This document shows, piece after piece, positions 51,762-61,082 of a stretch of DNA of 64,000 nucleotides. Every line of letters begins with the position of its first letter. Within the stretch, counting starts at the first letter, position 1. A program made the position numbers and the translations under genes. The notes beneath the pieces are model-generated. The model was not told where the DNA came from. It ran no database searches and worked only from the letters and a program-made list of their open reading frames with translations. Origin of the DNA: Marinibacterium sp050389775 (GTDB lineage Bacteria; Pseudomonadota; Alphaproteobacteria; Rhodobacterales; Rhodobacteraceae); the NCBI RefSeq assembly GCF_050389775.1, contig NZ_CP177144.1, positions 434,001 to 498,000 on the forward strand. The letters are read 5' to 3'.

Positions 51762-52817
51762 ATGTCACGTGCCCCCTTCCCCGCCCCGGACAGAGATGCC
51801 AACCGGGCCAGCCGCACGCGCCGCCGCCCTCTCCTGGCCGCTTTGCTGGCCGGCGCGGCGCTGATCCTGCCGGCTTTCGGTCATGCCGAGACCCGGCTGC
51901 TGAACGTGTCCTACGACCCGACGCGCGAATTCTACCGCGATTACAACGCGCTCTTTGCCGAATGGTGGGCCGGCCAGGGCCATGGGCCGGTGACCGTCGA
52001 ACAGAGCCACGGCGGATCCGGCGCCCAGGCCCGGGCGGTGATCGACGGGCTGGACGCCCAGATCGTCACCCTGGCACTGGCCTCGGACATCGACGCCATC
52101 GCCGAACGCAGCGACGTGCTGCCCGCCGATTGGCAGGCCCGGCTGCCGCACAATTCGGCGCCCTACACATCGACCATCGTCTTCCTGGTGCGCGAAGGCA
52201 ATCCCAAGGCCATCGCCGATTGGGACGACCTCGTGCGCGACGATGTCGAGGTGATCACGCCCAACCCCAAGACATCCGGCGGGGCGCGCTGGAACGTCCT
52301 GGCCGCCTGGGGCTGGGCGATGCAGACCTGGGGCGACGAGGCCCGGGCGACGGAATACCTGGGCGAGCTGTTCCGCCATGTGCCGGTGCTGGACACCGGG
52401 GCCCGGGGCGCAACGACCACCTTCACCCAGCGGGGCGTCGGCGACGTGCTGCTGGCCTGGGAAAACGAAGCCTTCCTGGCGCTGGCCGAGCTGGGCGACG
52501 GGGCCTTCGACATCGTCGTGCCCTCGGTCTCGATCCTGGCCGAACCGCCGGTGGCGCTGGTCGAGGCCAATCTCGACACGGAGGCCGAACGGGCCGCGGC
52601 CGAAGCCTATCTGCAGCATCTCTACAGCCCCGAGGCCCAGGCCCTGGCGCTGGCCCATTACTATCGCGCCTGGGACCGTTCGATGGCCAGCGATGCCGAT
52701 ATCGACCGCTTCCCCGATCTGACGCTGGTGACGATCGCCGATTTCGGCGGCTGGGCCGAGGCACAGCCCCGGTTCTTCGGGGACGGCGGCATCTTTGACA
52801 GGATCTATGCCAAGTGA
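51762..52817 (+). CDS. Sulfate ABC transporter substrate-binding protein
   Basis: 351 residues from MSRAPFPAPDRDANRAS; AGGAGA lies upstream. The long basic N-terminus leads into a hydrophobic signal ending PAFGHAE. Sulfate-binding landmarks: LLNVSYDPTREFYRDYN, VEQSHGGSGAQARAVIDGL, VITPNPKTSGGARWNVL, GDVLLAWENEA. It delivers sulfate or thiosulfate to the CysTW channel. The following cysT starts within its stop (GTGA). Confidence 0.95.
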   Translation: MSRAPFPAPDRDANRASRTRRRPLLAALLAGAALILPAFGHAETRLLNVSYDPTREFYRDYNALFAEWWAGQGHGPVTVEQSHGGSGAQARAVIDGLDAQIVTLALASDIDAIAERSDVLPADWQARLPHNSAPYTSTIVFLVREGNPKAIADWDDLVRDDVEVITPNPKTSGGARWNVLAAWGWAMQTWGDEARATEYLGELFRHVPVLDTGARGATTTFTQRGVGDVLLAWENEAFLALAELGDGAFDIVVPSVSILAEPPVALVEANLDTEAERAAAEAYLQHLYSPEAQALALAHYYRAWDRSMASDADIDRFPDLTLVTIADFGGWAEAQPRFFGDGGIFDRIYAK

Positions 52818-53650
52818 CCGCCCTTCTGCGCACCGCCTCCCCCCTGCCCGGCTTTGGCCTGGGCATGGGCATCCTGCTGACCGCGCTGAGCGTGGTCGTG
52901 CTGGCGCCCATCGCCGCCCTGCTGGGCCGTGGCCTGGCCATGGGCCCGGGCGAGATTGCCGGCCATCTGGCCACCTCGCGGGTCATGGCCGCGCTGGCCC
53001 TGTCGTTCCGGGCGGCGCTGGTGGCCTCGGCCGTCAACCTGGTCTTCGGCCTGGCCCTGGCCTGGGTGCTGACGCGCTACCGCTTTCCGGGGCGGCGGCT
53101 GATCGATGCGGCCGTTGACCTGCCCTTTGCCCTGCCCACGGCCGTGGCCGGCATCGCGCTGACCGCGCTCTATGCCCCGGCCGGGCCCTTTGGTCAGCTG
53201 CTGGGCCATGCCGGGCTGCGCGTGGCCTATACCGAGGCCGGCATCTGGCTGGCCCTGGTCTTTGTCGGCCTGCCCTTCGTCGTGCGCACGGTGCAGCCGG
53301 TCATCGACGAGATCGACCCGGAATGGGAAGAAGCCTCGGCCACGCTGGGCGCCTCGCGGCTGCGCACGCTGCGGCGGGTCGTGCTGCCGGTGCTGATGCC
53401 CTCGCTGATGACCGGCTTTGCCCTGGCGCTGGCCCGGTCGGTGGGCGAGTTCGGGTCGGTCATCTTCATCGCCGGCAACCTGCCCGGCCGGACCGAGATC
53501 GCGCCCCTGCTGATCGTCATCCGGCTGGAGGAATACGATTACGACGCGGCCACGGCCATCGGCCTGGCCATGCTGGGCATCTCCTTCGCGATGCTGCTGC
53601 TGATCAATGTCACCCAGGTCTGGACCCGCAGGAGGATCGGCCATGTCTGA
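52814..53650 (+). CDS. cysT: Sulfate ABC transporter permease CysT
   Basis: 278 residues from a GTG overlapping the previous stop. Six membrane helices. The EAA loop is EIDPEWEEASATLGASRLRTLRRVVLP, and LARSVGEFGSVIFIAGNLPGRTEI is the CysT signature. Acts with CysW. Confidence 0.95.
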   Translation: MTALLRTASPLPGFGLGMGILLTALSVVVLAPIAALLGRGLAMGPGEIAGHLATSRVMAALALSFRAALVASAVNLVFGLALAWVLTRYRFPGRRLIDAAVDLPFALPTAVAGIALTALYAPAGPFGQLLGHAGLRVAYTEAGIWLALVFVGLPFVVRTVQPVIDEIDPEWEEASATLGASRLRTLRRVVLPVLMPSLMTGFALALARSVGEFGSVIFIAGNLPGRTEIAPLLIVIRLEEYDYDAATAIGLAMLGISFAMLLLINVTQVWTRRRIGHV

Positions 53651-54059
53651 CCAAGCCCCCATCCATCGCGCCCCCGCAAAGGGCACCCCCGACCACGACG
53701 CGCCCTTCCACCGCACGCCGCGGCACGGGACGCCCGGCCGGTCCGATCCGGGCACCCTGCCCGAAGGCAGCGGCCTGTTCCATGCCGCCGGGCTGGGTGC
53801 GGCGGGTCTGGCCGCGGGGGTCATCCTGGCCCTGGCCGGCCTGCCCTGGTGGGTGGCCCTGGCGGCCTACCTGGTCCTGCCCGGCGCCCTGCTGGCCCTG
53901 ACCGCCCTGCTGGCCCGGCCCGCATCCGCCGATACCCGCCCCCGGCCGGACCAATGCACCCGGGGGCGATCCCGCGCCCCGTGGGCCCGGCCCGGGCGGG
54001 GCGTGACCCGCGCCCGGCCTGCCCCCTTCTCCCCGCGTTTCGGAGCCCTCCATGTCTGA
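53643..54059 (+). CDS. Small membrane protein of unknown function inside the sulfate operon
   Basis: 138 residues from MSDQAPIHRAPAKG, with AGGAGG upstream. It overlaps cysT by 8 bases and cysW by 8 bases. Residues 1-50 are hydrophilic and rich in His, Pro and Thr (HRAPAKGTPDHDAPFHRTP). Two hydrophobic helices follow (about 58-108), then a basic proline/arginine-rich tail. No domain recognised. The position between the two permease genes, with overlap on both sides, implies co-translation and perhaps a transporter accessory role; it could also be a poorly constrained insertion. Confidence 0.7.
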   Translation: MSDQAPIHRAPAKGTPDHDAPFHRTPRHGTPGRSDPGTLPEGSGLFHAAGLGAAGLAAGVILALAGLPWWVALAAYLVLPGALLALTALLARPASADTRPRPDQCTRGRSRAPWARPGRGVTRARPAPFSPRFGALHV

Positions 54060-54945
54060 CCTCTCGCTTGCCGCCCCCCGCCTGCCGGCCCGCGCCCCGG
54101 CCCGGCCCCACCGGGCCACCACCGAGGCAAGGCCCGTGCGCATCGTCCTGACCGCCGCGGTGCTGGGCCTTGTCCTGATCCTGCTGATTGCCCCGCTGGC
54201 CGTGGTCTTTGCCGAGGCCCTGGGCGAGGGCATCGGCGCGGCGCTGGCCGCCCTGTCCGACCGCCAGGCCTGGGCCGCGATCCGCCTGACCGTGCTGGTC
54301 GCCGCGGTCTCGGTGCCCCTGAACGCCGTCATCGGGCTGGCCGCGGCCTGGGCCATCGCCAAGTTCGACTTTCGCGGCAAGGCCACGCTGATCACCCTGA
54401 TCGACCTGCCCTTTTCGGTCTCGCCGGTTGTCGTCGGACTGGCACTGGTCCTGCTTTATGGCAGCCATGGCTGGCTGGGCGCCTGGTTGCAGGCCCACGA
54501 CCTGCGCATCGTCTTCGCCTTTCCCGGCATCCTGCTGGCCACCCTGTTCATCACCTTTCCCTTTGTCGCCCGCGAGCTGATCCCGGTGATGACCGAACAG
54601 GGCCGGGCCGAGGAAGAAGCCGCGCTGACCCTGGGCGCCTCGGGCTGGCACATGTTCCGCACGGTGACCCTGCCCAATGTCCGCTGGGCCCTGCTCTATG
54701 GCGTGCTGCTGTGCAACGCCCGGGCGATGGGCGAATTCGGCGCCGTGGCCGTGGTCTCGGGCAAGATCCGGGGCCAGACCACGACCATGCCGATCATGAT
54801 CGAAATGCTCTACAACGAATACCTCTCGGTCGCGGCCTTCTCAATGGCCGCCCTGCTGGCCGCCCTGGCTCTGGTCTCGCTGGCCCTGAAATCGCTGCTG
54901 GAATGGCGCCATGCCGACCAGCTGGCCGCCACCCGGCGCCATTGA
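54052..54945 (+). CDS. cysW: Sulfate ABC transporter permease CysW
   Basis: 297 residues. Six membrane helices; EAA loop EQGRAEEEAALTLGASGWHMFRTVTLP and the CysW landmark NARAMGEFGAVAVVSGKIRGQTTTMP. Overlaps the small membrane-protein gene by 8 bases. Confidence 0.95.
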   Translation: MSDLSLAAPRLPARAPARPHRATTEARPVRIVLTAAVLGLVLILLIAPLAVVFAEALGEGIGAALAALSDRQAWAAIRLTVLVAAVSVPLNAVIGLAAAWAIAKFDFRGKATLITLIDLPFSVSPVVVGLALVLLYGSHGWLGAWLQAHDLRIVFAFPGILLATLFITFPFVARELIPVMTEQGRAEEEAALTLGASGWHMFRTVTLPNVRWALLYGVLLCNARAMGEFGAVAVVSGKIRGQTTTMPIMIEMLYNEYLSVAAFSMAALLAALALVSLALKSLLEWRHADQLAATRRH

Positions 54946-54988
54946 TCCCCGCCTTTTCCTCCCCACCCCCGGTTCACGGAGCATCCCC

Positions 54989-55723
54989 ATGCAAATCGAC
55001 ATCGACGCCATCGCCAAGACCTTTGCCGGCACCACCGCCCTGTCGCCGGTCTCCCTGTCCATCGCCTCGGGCTCGATGATGGCCCTGCTGGGCCCTTCGG
55101 GATCGGGCAAGACCACGCTGCTGCGCATCATCGCCGGGCTGGAACAGCCCAGCGGCGGTCGGGTCCTGCTGGACGGGCGCGATGCCACGGTCACCCCGGT
55201 GCAGGACCGCCGGGCGGGCTTTGTCTTTCAGAGCTACGCCCTGTTCCGCCACATGACCGTCTTCGAGAACATCGCCTATGGCCTGCGCGCCCGGCCCCGG
55301 GCGACCCGGCCGACGGATACAGAGATCGGCCGCCGGGTGCGCGGCCTGCTCGACCTGATCCAGCTGCCCGAGATCGCCGGGCGCTATCCGGCCCAGCTGT
55401 CGGGCGGGCAGCGCCAGCGCGTGGCCCTGGCCCGGGCGCTGGCCACCCAGCCGCGGATGTTGCTGCTCGACGAACCTTTCGGCGCGCTGGATGCCAGGGT
55501 GCGCCGGGACCTGCGGGCCGGCCTGCGCGAGATCCACGATGCCACCGGGCTGACCACGGTCTTCGTGACCCATGACCAGGACGAGGCGCTCTCACTGGCC
55601 GACCGCGTGGCGGTGATGTCGATGGGCCGGGTCGAACAGGTCGGCACGCCCGAAGACATCCGCCACCGCCCCGCCAGCGCCTTTGTGCGCCAATTCATCG
55701 AGGCCGCGCCGACAGCCGCCTGA
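54989..55723 (+). CDS. cysA: Sulfate ABC transporter ATP-binding protein CysA, short form
   Basis: 244 residues from MQIDIDAIAKTFAGTTAL. Complete ATPase core: Walker A GPSGSGKTT, Q-loop FQSYALFRHM, signature LSGGQRQRVALARA, Walker B LLLDEPFGALD, switch VTHDQDEALSL. It stops at VRQFIEAAPTAA, so the roughly 100-residue C-terminal regulatory domain of longer CysA proteins is absent. Last gene of the sulfate operon. Confidence 0.93.
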   Translation: MQIDIDAIAKTFAGTTALSPVSLSIASGSMMALLGPSGSGKTTLLRIIAGLEQPSGGRVLLDGRDATVTPVQDRRAGFVFQSYALFRHMTVFENIAYGLRARPRATRPTDTEIGRRVRGLLDLIQLPEIAGRYPAQLSGGQRQRVALARALATQPRMLLLDEPFGALDARVRRDLRAGLREIHDATGLTTVFVTHDQDEALSLADRVAVMSMGRVEQVGTPEDIRHRPASAFVRQFIEAAPTAA

Positions 55724-55737
55724 GCGGTTAAACGACA

Positions 55738-55766
55738 GACGCCCCGGAGAGGATCTCCGGGGCGTC
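55738..55766. terminator. Strong hairpin between cysA and the convergent MFS gene
   Basis: A perfect 13-bp stem, GACGCCCCGGAGA/TCTCCGGGGCGTC, with a GGA loop. Little T-run on either side, but it is well placed as a bidirectional terminator. Confidence 0.7.
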
Positions 55767-55814
55767 ACGTCTTGGCTGGTGGCCGGTCGCGCCCGTCCGT
55801 GCGGGCGCCCGGGA

Positions 55815-57092
55815 TCAGGCCGTCCGGCGGGCCCAGCTCTGGTAGAGATAGAGCGTGACCACCGTCACGATGACCCCCGACAGCAGGTAGAGCGCCGCCG
55901 CCCAGAGCCCGAAGGCCGCGGTCAGGGCCAGCCCGGCCAGCGGTGCAAAGGCCGCGCCGACCAGCCAGGACAGGTTGGTCGACAGGGCGGTGCCGGAATA
56001 GCGGAACTCGGCCGGATAGCGGTTGGGCACGATGGCGCTGGCCTGCCCGTAGGCCAGGCCCAGCAGCAGGAAGCCGGGCAGCAGGAAGACCGCCGGCGCG
56101 GTGTTCAGCGCATTGATCGTCAGGCAGAGCAGGACGATCAGCGAGGTCGAGATCCACAGCACCTGCTGGCGCCCGATCCGGTCGGCCAGCACGCCCGAGG
56201 CAATCACCCCGAAGACCGCCAGGATACCGCCAAGCAGCTGGGTCAGCAGGATGCTGGACACATGCATGTCGGTGTAGAGCAGCTCGTAGGCCAGCGGGAA
56301 GACCGTGACCATGTGGAACAGCGCGTAGCTGGCCAGGGGCAGGAAGGTCGAGATCAGGATCGGCTTCCACTGGGTGCGCAGCAGGTCACCGAAGGGCGCC
56401 GAGCGCAGGACCTGGGGATCGCCGCCGAAATCGGCTTCGAGCAGGCGGATGCGGGCAAAGAGCGCCACGACGTTCACACCGAAGACCGCGAAGAAGCCGA
56501 AGCGCCAGCCGAACTGGTAAAATTCCTCGGTCGAGAGGAAGCCGGTGAGCACGTAGTAGAGCGAAGCTGCGACAATAAAGCCCAGCGGTCCGCCCAGCTG
56601 GGGGATCATTGCATAAAAACCGTTCCGGTTTTTCGGTGCGGCATTTTGCAGCTGCAGCGTCAAACCGTCCCAGGCGCCGCCCAGTCCGATGCCCTGCAGA
56701 AAGCGCATCACGGCCAGCAGGACGGGCGCCAGCCAGCCCAGTTTCTCGTAGCCCGGAAGCAGCCCGATGATGACCGTCGAGGTGCCCAGGATCATCAGCG
56801 CGGCCACAACCTTCCAGCGACGCCCGATATGAACCTGAACACGCCGGCCGATCAGAAAGGCCAGGGGCCGGGCCACGAAAGCCAATGAAAACAAGAGGAA
56901 CGACAAAAGCGTTCCTGTTACCGGATCAAAATTCGGAAAAAACACAACGGGAAATACGATGGCCGAAGCAATTGCATAGACGAAGAATCCGAAGAAATCG
57001 GTCACCCGGGCCATGATCACCGTGGTGATGATTTCGTCCAAAGTGACGTGCTCGGACGCCTGGTTTTCGATGAGTGTCACGGATGTCTCCAC
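55815..57092 (-). CDS. MFS transporter, metabolite:H+ symporter (MHS) type
   Basis: 425 residues, twelve membrane segments. MHS features: TDFFGFFVYAIASAIVFPVVFFP at helix 1, RPLAFLIGRRVQVHIGRRWKV in loop 2-3, RFLQGIGLGGAWDGLTL in helix 4 and RYPAEFRYSGTALSTNLSWLVG. Known relatives import shikimate, alpha-ketoglutarate, citrate or proline/betaine. Divergent from the quinol oxidase operon. Substrate not deducible. Confidence 0.88.
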   Translation of the reverse strand: METSVTLIENQASEHVTLDEIITTVIMARVTDFFGFFVYAIASAIVFPVVFFPNFDPVTGTLLSFLLFSLAFVARPLAFLIGRRVQVHIGRRWKVVAALMILGTSTVIIGLLPGYEKLGWLAPVLLAVMRFLQGIGLGGAWDGLTLQLQNAAPKNRNGFYAMIPQLGGPLGFIVAASLYYVLTGFLSTEEFYQFGWRFGFFAVFGVNVVALFARIRLLEADFGGDPQVLRSAPFGDLLRTQWKPILISTFLPLASYALFHMVTVFPLAYELLYTDMHVSSILLTQLLGGILAVFGVIASGVLADRIGRQQVLWISTSLIVLLCLTINALNTAPAVFLLPGFLLLGLAYGQASAIVPNRYPAEFRYSGTALSTNLSWLVGAAFAPLAGLALTAAFGLWAAALYLLSGVIVTVVTLYLYQSWARRTA

Positions 57093-57289
57093 GTGTTCTG
57101 AACCTGTTTCGCAGTGAACCAGTCACTTGCCGCCTTATCAAATCACCTAGATTTGCTTCAAGAAGGCGTTGCGTCTTTCTGCGACTGCAAGATAAGCAGC
57201 GCCCGCCAGATGCATCGGCCTGCCAACCCCAGCGGCGCGCCATGAAGCCAGCCTTCGCGCATCCGGAAAAATCGAGACGGAGATAGTCC

Positions 57290-58405
57290 ATGAGCATGCG
57301 GCGCTCGCGCTTCCTTCCGGCATCACTCGCCCTGATGTCAATTGCCCTGTTATCCGGTTGCGACCTGTTGATCCTTAATCCCTCCGGCGACGTGGCCGCC
57401 CAGCAAGGTGACCTGATCGTCTATTCCACGATCCTGATGCTGATCGTGATCCTGCCGGTCATGGCCCTGACGGTGTTCTTCGCCTGGAAGTACCGGTCGT
57501 CCAACAAGGACGCGACCTACGAGCCCGAATGGGACCATTCGATCAGCCTCGAAATCGTGGTCTGGTCGCTGCCACTGGCGATCATCATCTGCCTCGGCGG
57601 CCTGACCTGGGTGGCGACGCACCGGCTGAACCCCTACAACGACCTGCCGCGTATCTCGGCCGACATCCCGATCGACGAAAACGTCAAGCCGCTGGAAATC
57701 CAGGTGGTGGCGTTGGACTGGAAATGGCTGTTCATCTACCCCGAACAGGGGGTTGCCATGGTCAACCAGGTCGCGGCGATCACCAATCGGCCGGTCGAAT
57801 TCAAGCTGACCTCGGCCACCGTGATGAACTCGTTCTACATCCCCGCCCTGGCCGGCCAGATCTATACCATGCCCGGCATGGAAACCGAGCTGAACGCCGT
57901 GATGAACGAAGACGGCAGCTATGAAGGCTTTGCGGCCAACTACTCGGGCCTGGGCTACAACTGGATGCGCTTCACCTTCGATTCGATGGACCAGGCCGGG
58001 TTCGACGAATGGGTCGAACAGGCCCGGGCCGATGGCGCCGTGCTGGACCGCCAGGCCTTTGTCGCGCTGGACCAGCCGACGATGAAACACCCGGTCACGC
58101 CCTATGGCGAGGTCGAGGACGGGCTGTGGAACCGCATCCTGAACCAGTGCACCGGCGATACCGACCTGTGCATGAACGACATGATGATGGTCGATGCGCT
58201 TGGCGGCGGCGGCCTGGAAGGCCTGTACAACCGCGAGCTCTATCGCGGCATCTGTTCGGCCGATGATCCGCGCGCGCTGATCGAGATCCTGCGCCCGCAG
58301 GACGCCCACCGCGAGGACGAGGTGCTGTCGGCCATCGACATGCTGCCGCCCCTCACCCCGCCCAGCACGCAATCGCAGACGACATCCCACACCGAGGGGA
58401 ACTGA
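57290..58405 (+). CDS. cyoA: Ubiquinol oxidase (cytochrome bo3-type) subunit II
   Basis: 371 residues. Lipoprotein signal with lipobox LSGC (C24), as known for CyoA. Two membrane helices (about 42-65 and 90-110) are followed by a periplasmic cupredoxin-like domain (VVALDWKWLFIYPEQGVA, ATVMNSFYIPALAGQIYTMPGM, YSGLGYNWMRF). The CuA ligands of cytochrome c oxidases (CxxxC, H, M) are missing, so it takes electrons from quinol. First gene of cyoABCD-surf1. The tail is threonine/serine/glutamine-rich. Confidence 0.95.
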   Translation: MSMRRSRFLPASLALMSIALLSGCDLLILNPSGDVAAQQGDLIVYSTILMLIVILPVMALTVFFAWKYRSSNKDATYEPEWDHSISLEIVVWSLPLAIIICLGGLTWVATHRLNPYNDLPRISADIPIDENVKPLEIQVVALDWKWLFIYPEQGVAMVNQVAAITNRPVEFKLTSATVMNSFYIPALAGQIYTMPGMETELNAVMNEDGSYEGFAANYSGLGYNWMRFTFDSMDQAGFDEWVEQARADGAVLDRQAFVALDQPTMKHPVTPYGEVEDGLWNRILNQCTGDTDLCMNDMMMVDALGGGGLEGLYNRELYRGICSADDPRALIEILRPQDAHREDEVLSAIDMLPPLTPPSTQSQTTSHTEGN

Positions 58406-58410
58406 ACACA

Positions 58411-60432
58411 ATGGCAATCGACCCGACAAATGCCGTCACCGAAGTGAGCCCGATCTTCGGCAAGCTCACCTGGCATGCCATCCCGCTCTACGAACCGGTC
58501 ATCCTCGTGGCCTTCATCGGCGTGGTCATCCTGAGCGCCGCGGTGCTCTACCTGCTGACCAAGTACAAGTGGTGGGGCTATCTCTGGAACGAATGGTTCA
58601 CCTCGATCGACCACAAGAAGATCGGGATCATGTACATGATCCTGGGCTTCATCATGTTCGTCCGGGGCTTTTCCGACGCCCTGCTCATGCGGTCCCAGCA
58701 GGTGCTGGCCTCGATGGGCTACGAAGGTTACCTGACCCCGCACCATTACGACCAGATCTTCACCGCCCACGGCGTGATCATGATCTTCTTCGCGGCCATG
58801 CCCTTTGTGACCGGGTTCATGAACTACATCATGCCCCTGCAGATCGGCGCCCGTGACGTGGCCTTCCCGTTCCTCAACAACTTCAGCTTCTGGCTGACGG
58901 TGTCGGGCGCGGTGCTGATCATGATCTCGCTCTTCGTCGGTGAATTCTCGACCAACGGCTGGCTGGCTTACCCACCCTTGTCGGGGCTCGACTATTCGCC
59001 CTCGGTCGGCATGGATTACTATCTCTGGGCGCTCAACATCGCCGGGGTCGGTACAACCCTGTCGGGGATCAACCTGGTGGTCACCATCGTCAAGATGCGC
59101 GCCCCGGGCATGACCTACATGCGCATGCCGATCTTTTCCTGGACGACGCTGTGCACCAACATCCTGATCGTGGCCTCCTTCCCCGTGCTGGCCGCCACGC
59201 TCGCCCTGATCACGGCCGACCGCTACATCGGCACCCAGTTCTTCAACGCGGAACTGGGCGGCAACCCGATGATGTACGTCAACCTCATCTGGATCTGGGG
59301 CCACCCCGAGGTCTACATCCTGATCCTGCCGATCTTCGGCATCTTCTCCGAGGTCGTGTCGACCTATTCGGGCAAGCGGCTCTTCGGCTATACCTCGATG
59401 GTCTACGCCACCTGCGTGATCATGATCCTCAGCTACGTCGTCTGGCTGCACCACTTCTTCACCATGGGTGCCGGGGCCAGCGTGAACTCGTTCTTCGGGA
59501 TCACCACGATGATCATCTCGATCCCGACGGGGGCCAAGCTGTTCAACTGGCTGTTCACCATGTACAAGGGCCGCATCCGGTTCGAACTGCCCATGATGTG
59601 GACCGTCGCCTTCATGCTGACCTTCACCATCGGGGGCATGACCGGCGTGCTGCTGGCCGTTCCGCCGGCCGATTACGTCCTGCACAACTCGCTGTTCCTC
59701 GTGGCCCACTTCCACAACGTGATCATCGGCGGCGTTGTCTTCGGCGTCTTTGCCGGGGTGACCCACTGGTTCCCCAAGGCCTTCGGCTTCAAGCTTGATC
59801 CCTTCTGGGGCAAGCTCAGCTTCTGGGGCTGGATCATCGGCTTCTACCTGGCCTTCATGCCGCTCTACCTGCTGGGCCTGATGGGCGTGACCCGCCGCCT
59901 CAGCCAGTTCGAAGACACGGTCTATGCCGTCTACTTCGTCGTCGCGGCGATCGGCGCGCTGTGCATCGCCGGGGGCATCGCGGCCTTCTTCATCCAGCTC
60001 TACGTGTCGATCCGCGACCGCGACAGCGACCGGCTGCGCGACGACACCGGCGATCCGTGGAACGGGCGCACGCTGGAATGGTCGACCTCGTCGCCGCCGC
60101 CCTACTACAACTTTGCCTTCACCCCCAAGGTCCACGAGATCGACGCCTATGCCCACATGAAACGGCTGGGCTACGAACGGCCGACCGACGGGTTCGTGCC
60201 GATCCACATGCCGCGCTACACCGCGTCGGGCATCGTGATCTCGGCCTTCCTGACGATCATGGGATTCGGCCTGATCTGGCACATCTGGTGGATGGCGGCC
60301 CTGGGCTTTGCCGCGGCCATCCTCTGGGGCATCGGCCACACGTTCAACTATGACCGCGACTATTACGTCCCCGCCGACGAAGTCCGCGAGATCGAAAGCG
60401 CCCGCGGCGCACGGATGGAGCCTGCCGAATGA
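58411..60432 (+). CDS. cyoB: Ubiquinol oxidase subunit I (haem-copper core)
   Basis: 673 residues. Catalytic subunit that reduces oxygen and pumps protons. Visible: DHKKIGIMYMILGFIMF, haem ligand region TAHGVIMIFFAAMPF, the His-Tyr copper ligand block IWGHPEVYILILP (near residue 297), VWLHHFFTMG, the K-channel PTGAKLFNWLFTMY and haem ligands in VAHFHNVIIGGVVFG. Length matches CyoB. It starts five bases after cyoA stops and overlaps cyoC by ATGA. Confidence 0.97.
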   Translation: MAIDPTNAVTEVSPIFGKLTWHAIPLYEPVILVAFIGVVILSAAVLYLLTKYKWWGYLWNEWFTSIDHKKIGIMYMILGFIMFVRGFSDALLMRSQQVLASMGYEGYLTPHHYDQIFTAHGVIMIFFAAMPFVTGFMNYIMPLQIGARDVAFPFLNNFSFWLTVSGAVLIMISLFVGEFSTNGWLAYPPLSGLDYSPSVGMDYYLWALNIAGVGTTLSGINLVVTIVKMRAPGMTYMRMPIFSWTTLCTNILIVASFPVLAATLALITADRYIGTQFFNAELGGNPMMYVNLIWIWGHPEVYILILPIFGIFSEVVSTYSGKRLFGYTSMVYATCVIMILSYVVWLHHFFTMGAGASVNSFFGITTMIISIPTGAKLFNWLFTMYKGRIRFELPMMWTVAFMLTFTIGGMTGVLLAVPPADYVLHNSLFLVAHFHNVIIGGVVFGVFAGVTHWFPKAFGFKLDPFWGKLSFWGWIIGFYLAFMPLYLLGLMGVTRRLSQFEDTVYAVYFVVAAIGALCIAGGIAAFFIQLYVSIRDRDSDRLRDDTGDPWNGRTLEWSTSSPPPYYNFAFTPKVHEIDAYAHMKRLGYERPTDGFVPIHMPRYTASGIVISAFLTIMGFGLIWHIWWMAALGFAAAILWGIGHTFNYDRDYYVPADEVREIESARGARMEPAE

Positions 60433-61082
60433 GCACAGCAACGCCCGCACCGACCGAGATGCCGGAATTCTTCGTCAAGGAAGACCCGCACCATCACGGC
60501 GACGACCACGGTGAGGATCACCACCACGAGACCGGCACCATGCTGGGTTTCTGGGTCTACCTGATGAGCGACTGCCTGATCTTCGGCGTGCTCTTCGCGG
60601 TCTATGCCGTGGTCGGCCAGAACTATGCGGCGGGCCCTTCGCCCGCCGACCTGTTCGAGATCGACATGATCCTGGTGTCGACCTTCATGCTGCTGTTCTC
60701 GTCGATCACCTACGGCTTTGCCGTGATCAACATGCAGCAGCGCAACACGCCGATGTTCTACCTGTGGATGCTGGTCACCCTGGCCTTCGGCCTGGCCTTC
60801 CTGGTCCTCGAGATCAAGGAATTCGCCCATCTCATCCACCTCGGCGCCACGCCGTCGGCCTCGGCCTTCCTGTCGGCCTTCTTCACTCTGGTCGGCACCC
60901 ACGGGCTGCACGTCACGGCCGGGGCGATCTGGCTGGTCGTGCTGCTGGTCCAGGTCGGCCTGCACGGGCTGACCCCCGAGAACCAGCGCCGCGTGATGTG
61001 CCTGAGCCTGTTCTGGCACTTCCTCGACCTGATCTGGATCGGCGTCTTTTCCTTCGTCTACCTGACCGGAGTGCTGCTATGA
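60429..61082 (+). CDS. cyoC: Ubiquinol oxidase subunit III, with histidine-rich N-terminus
   Basis: 217 residues. Five membrane helices after a 38-residue head. The head contains nine histidines between residues 21 and 36 (DPHHHGDDHGEDHHHETG), more than the few histidines I expect in CyoC. Core motifs GFWVYLMSDCLIFGVLFAVY and TLVGTHGLHVTAGAIWLVVLL are normal. Four-base overlaps with both neighbours. Confidence 0.95.
   Translation: MSTATPAPTEMPEFFVKEDPHHHGDDHGEDHHHETGTMLGFWVYLMSDCLIFGVLFAVYAVVGQNYAAGPSPADLFEIDMILVSTFMLLFSSITYGFAVINMQQRNTPMFYLWMLVTLAFGLAFLVLEIKEFAHLIHLGATPSASAFLSAFFTLVGTHGLHVTAGAIWLVVLLVQVGLHGLTPENQRRVMCLSLFWHFLDLIWIGVFSFVYLTGVLL

Noticed and set aside
57095..57109. GTTC-N7-GTTT resembling an SOS box between the MHS carrier and cyoA
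   Set aside because: 7 of 8 bases match, but it lies about 180 bases before cyoA and at the start of a carrier gene, neither expected in the SOS regulon; chance match likely.
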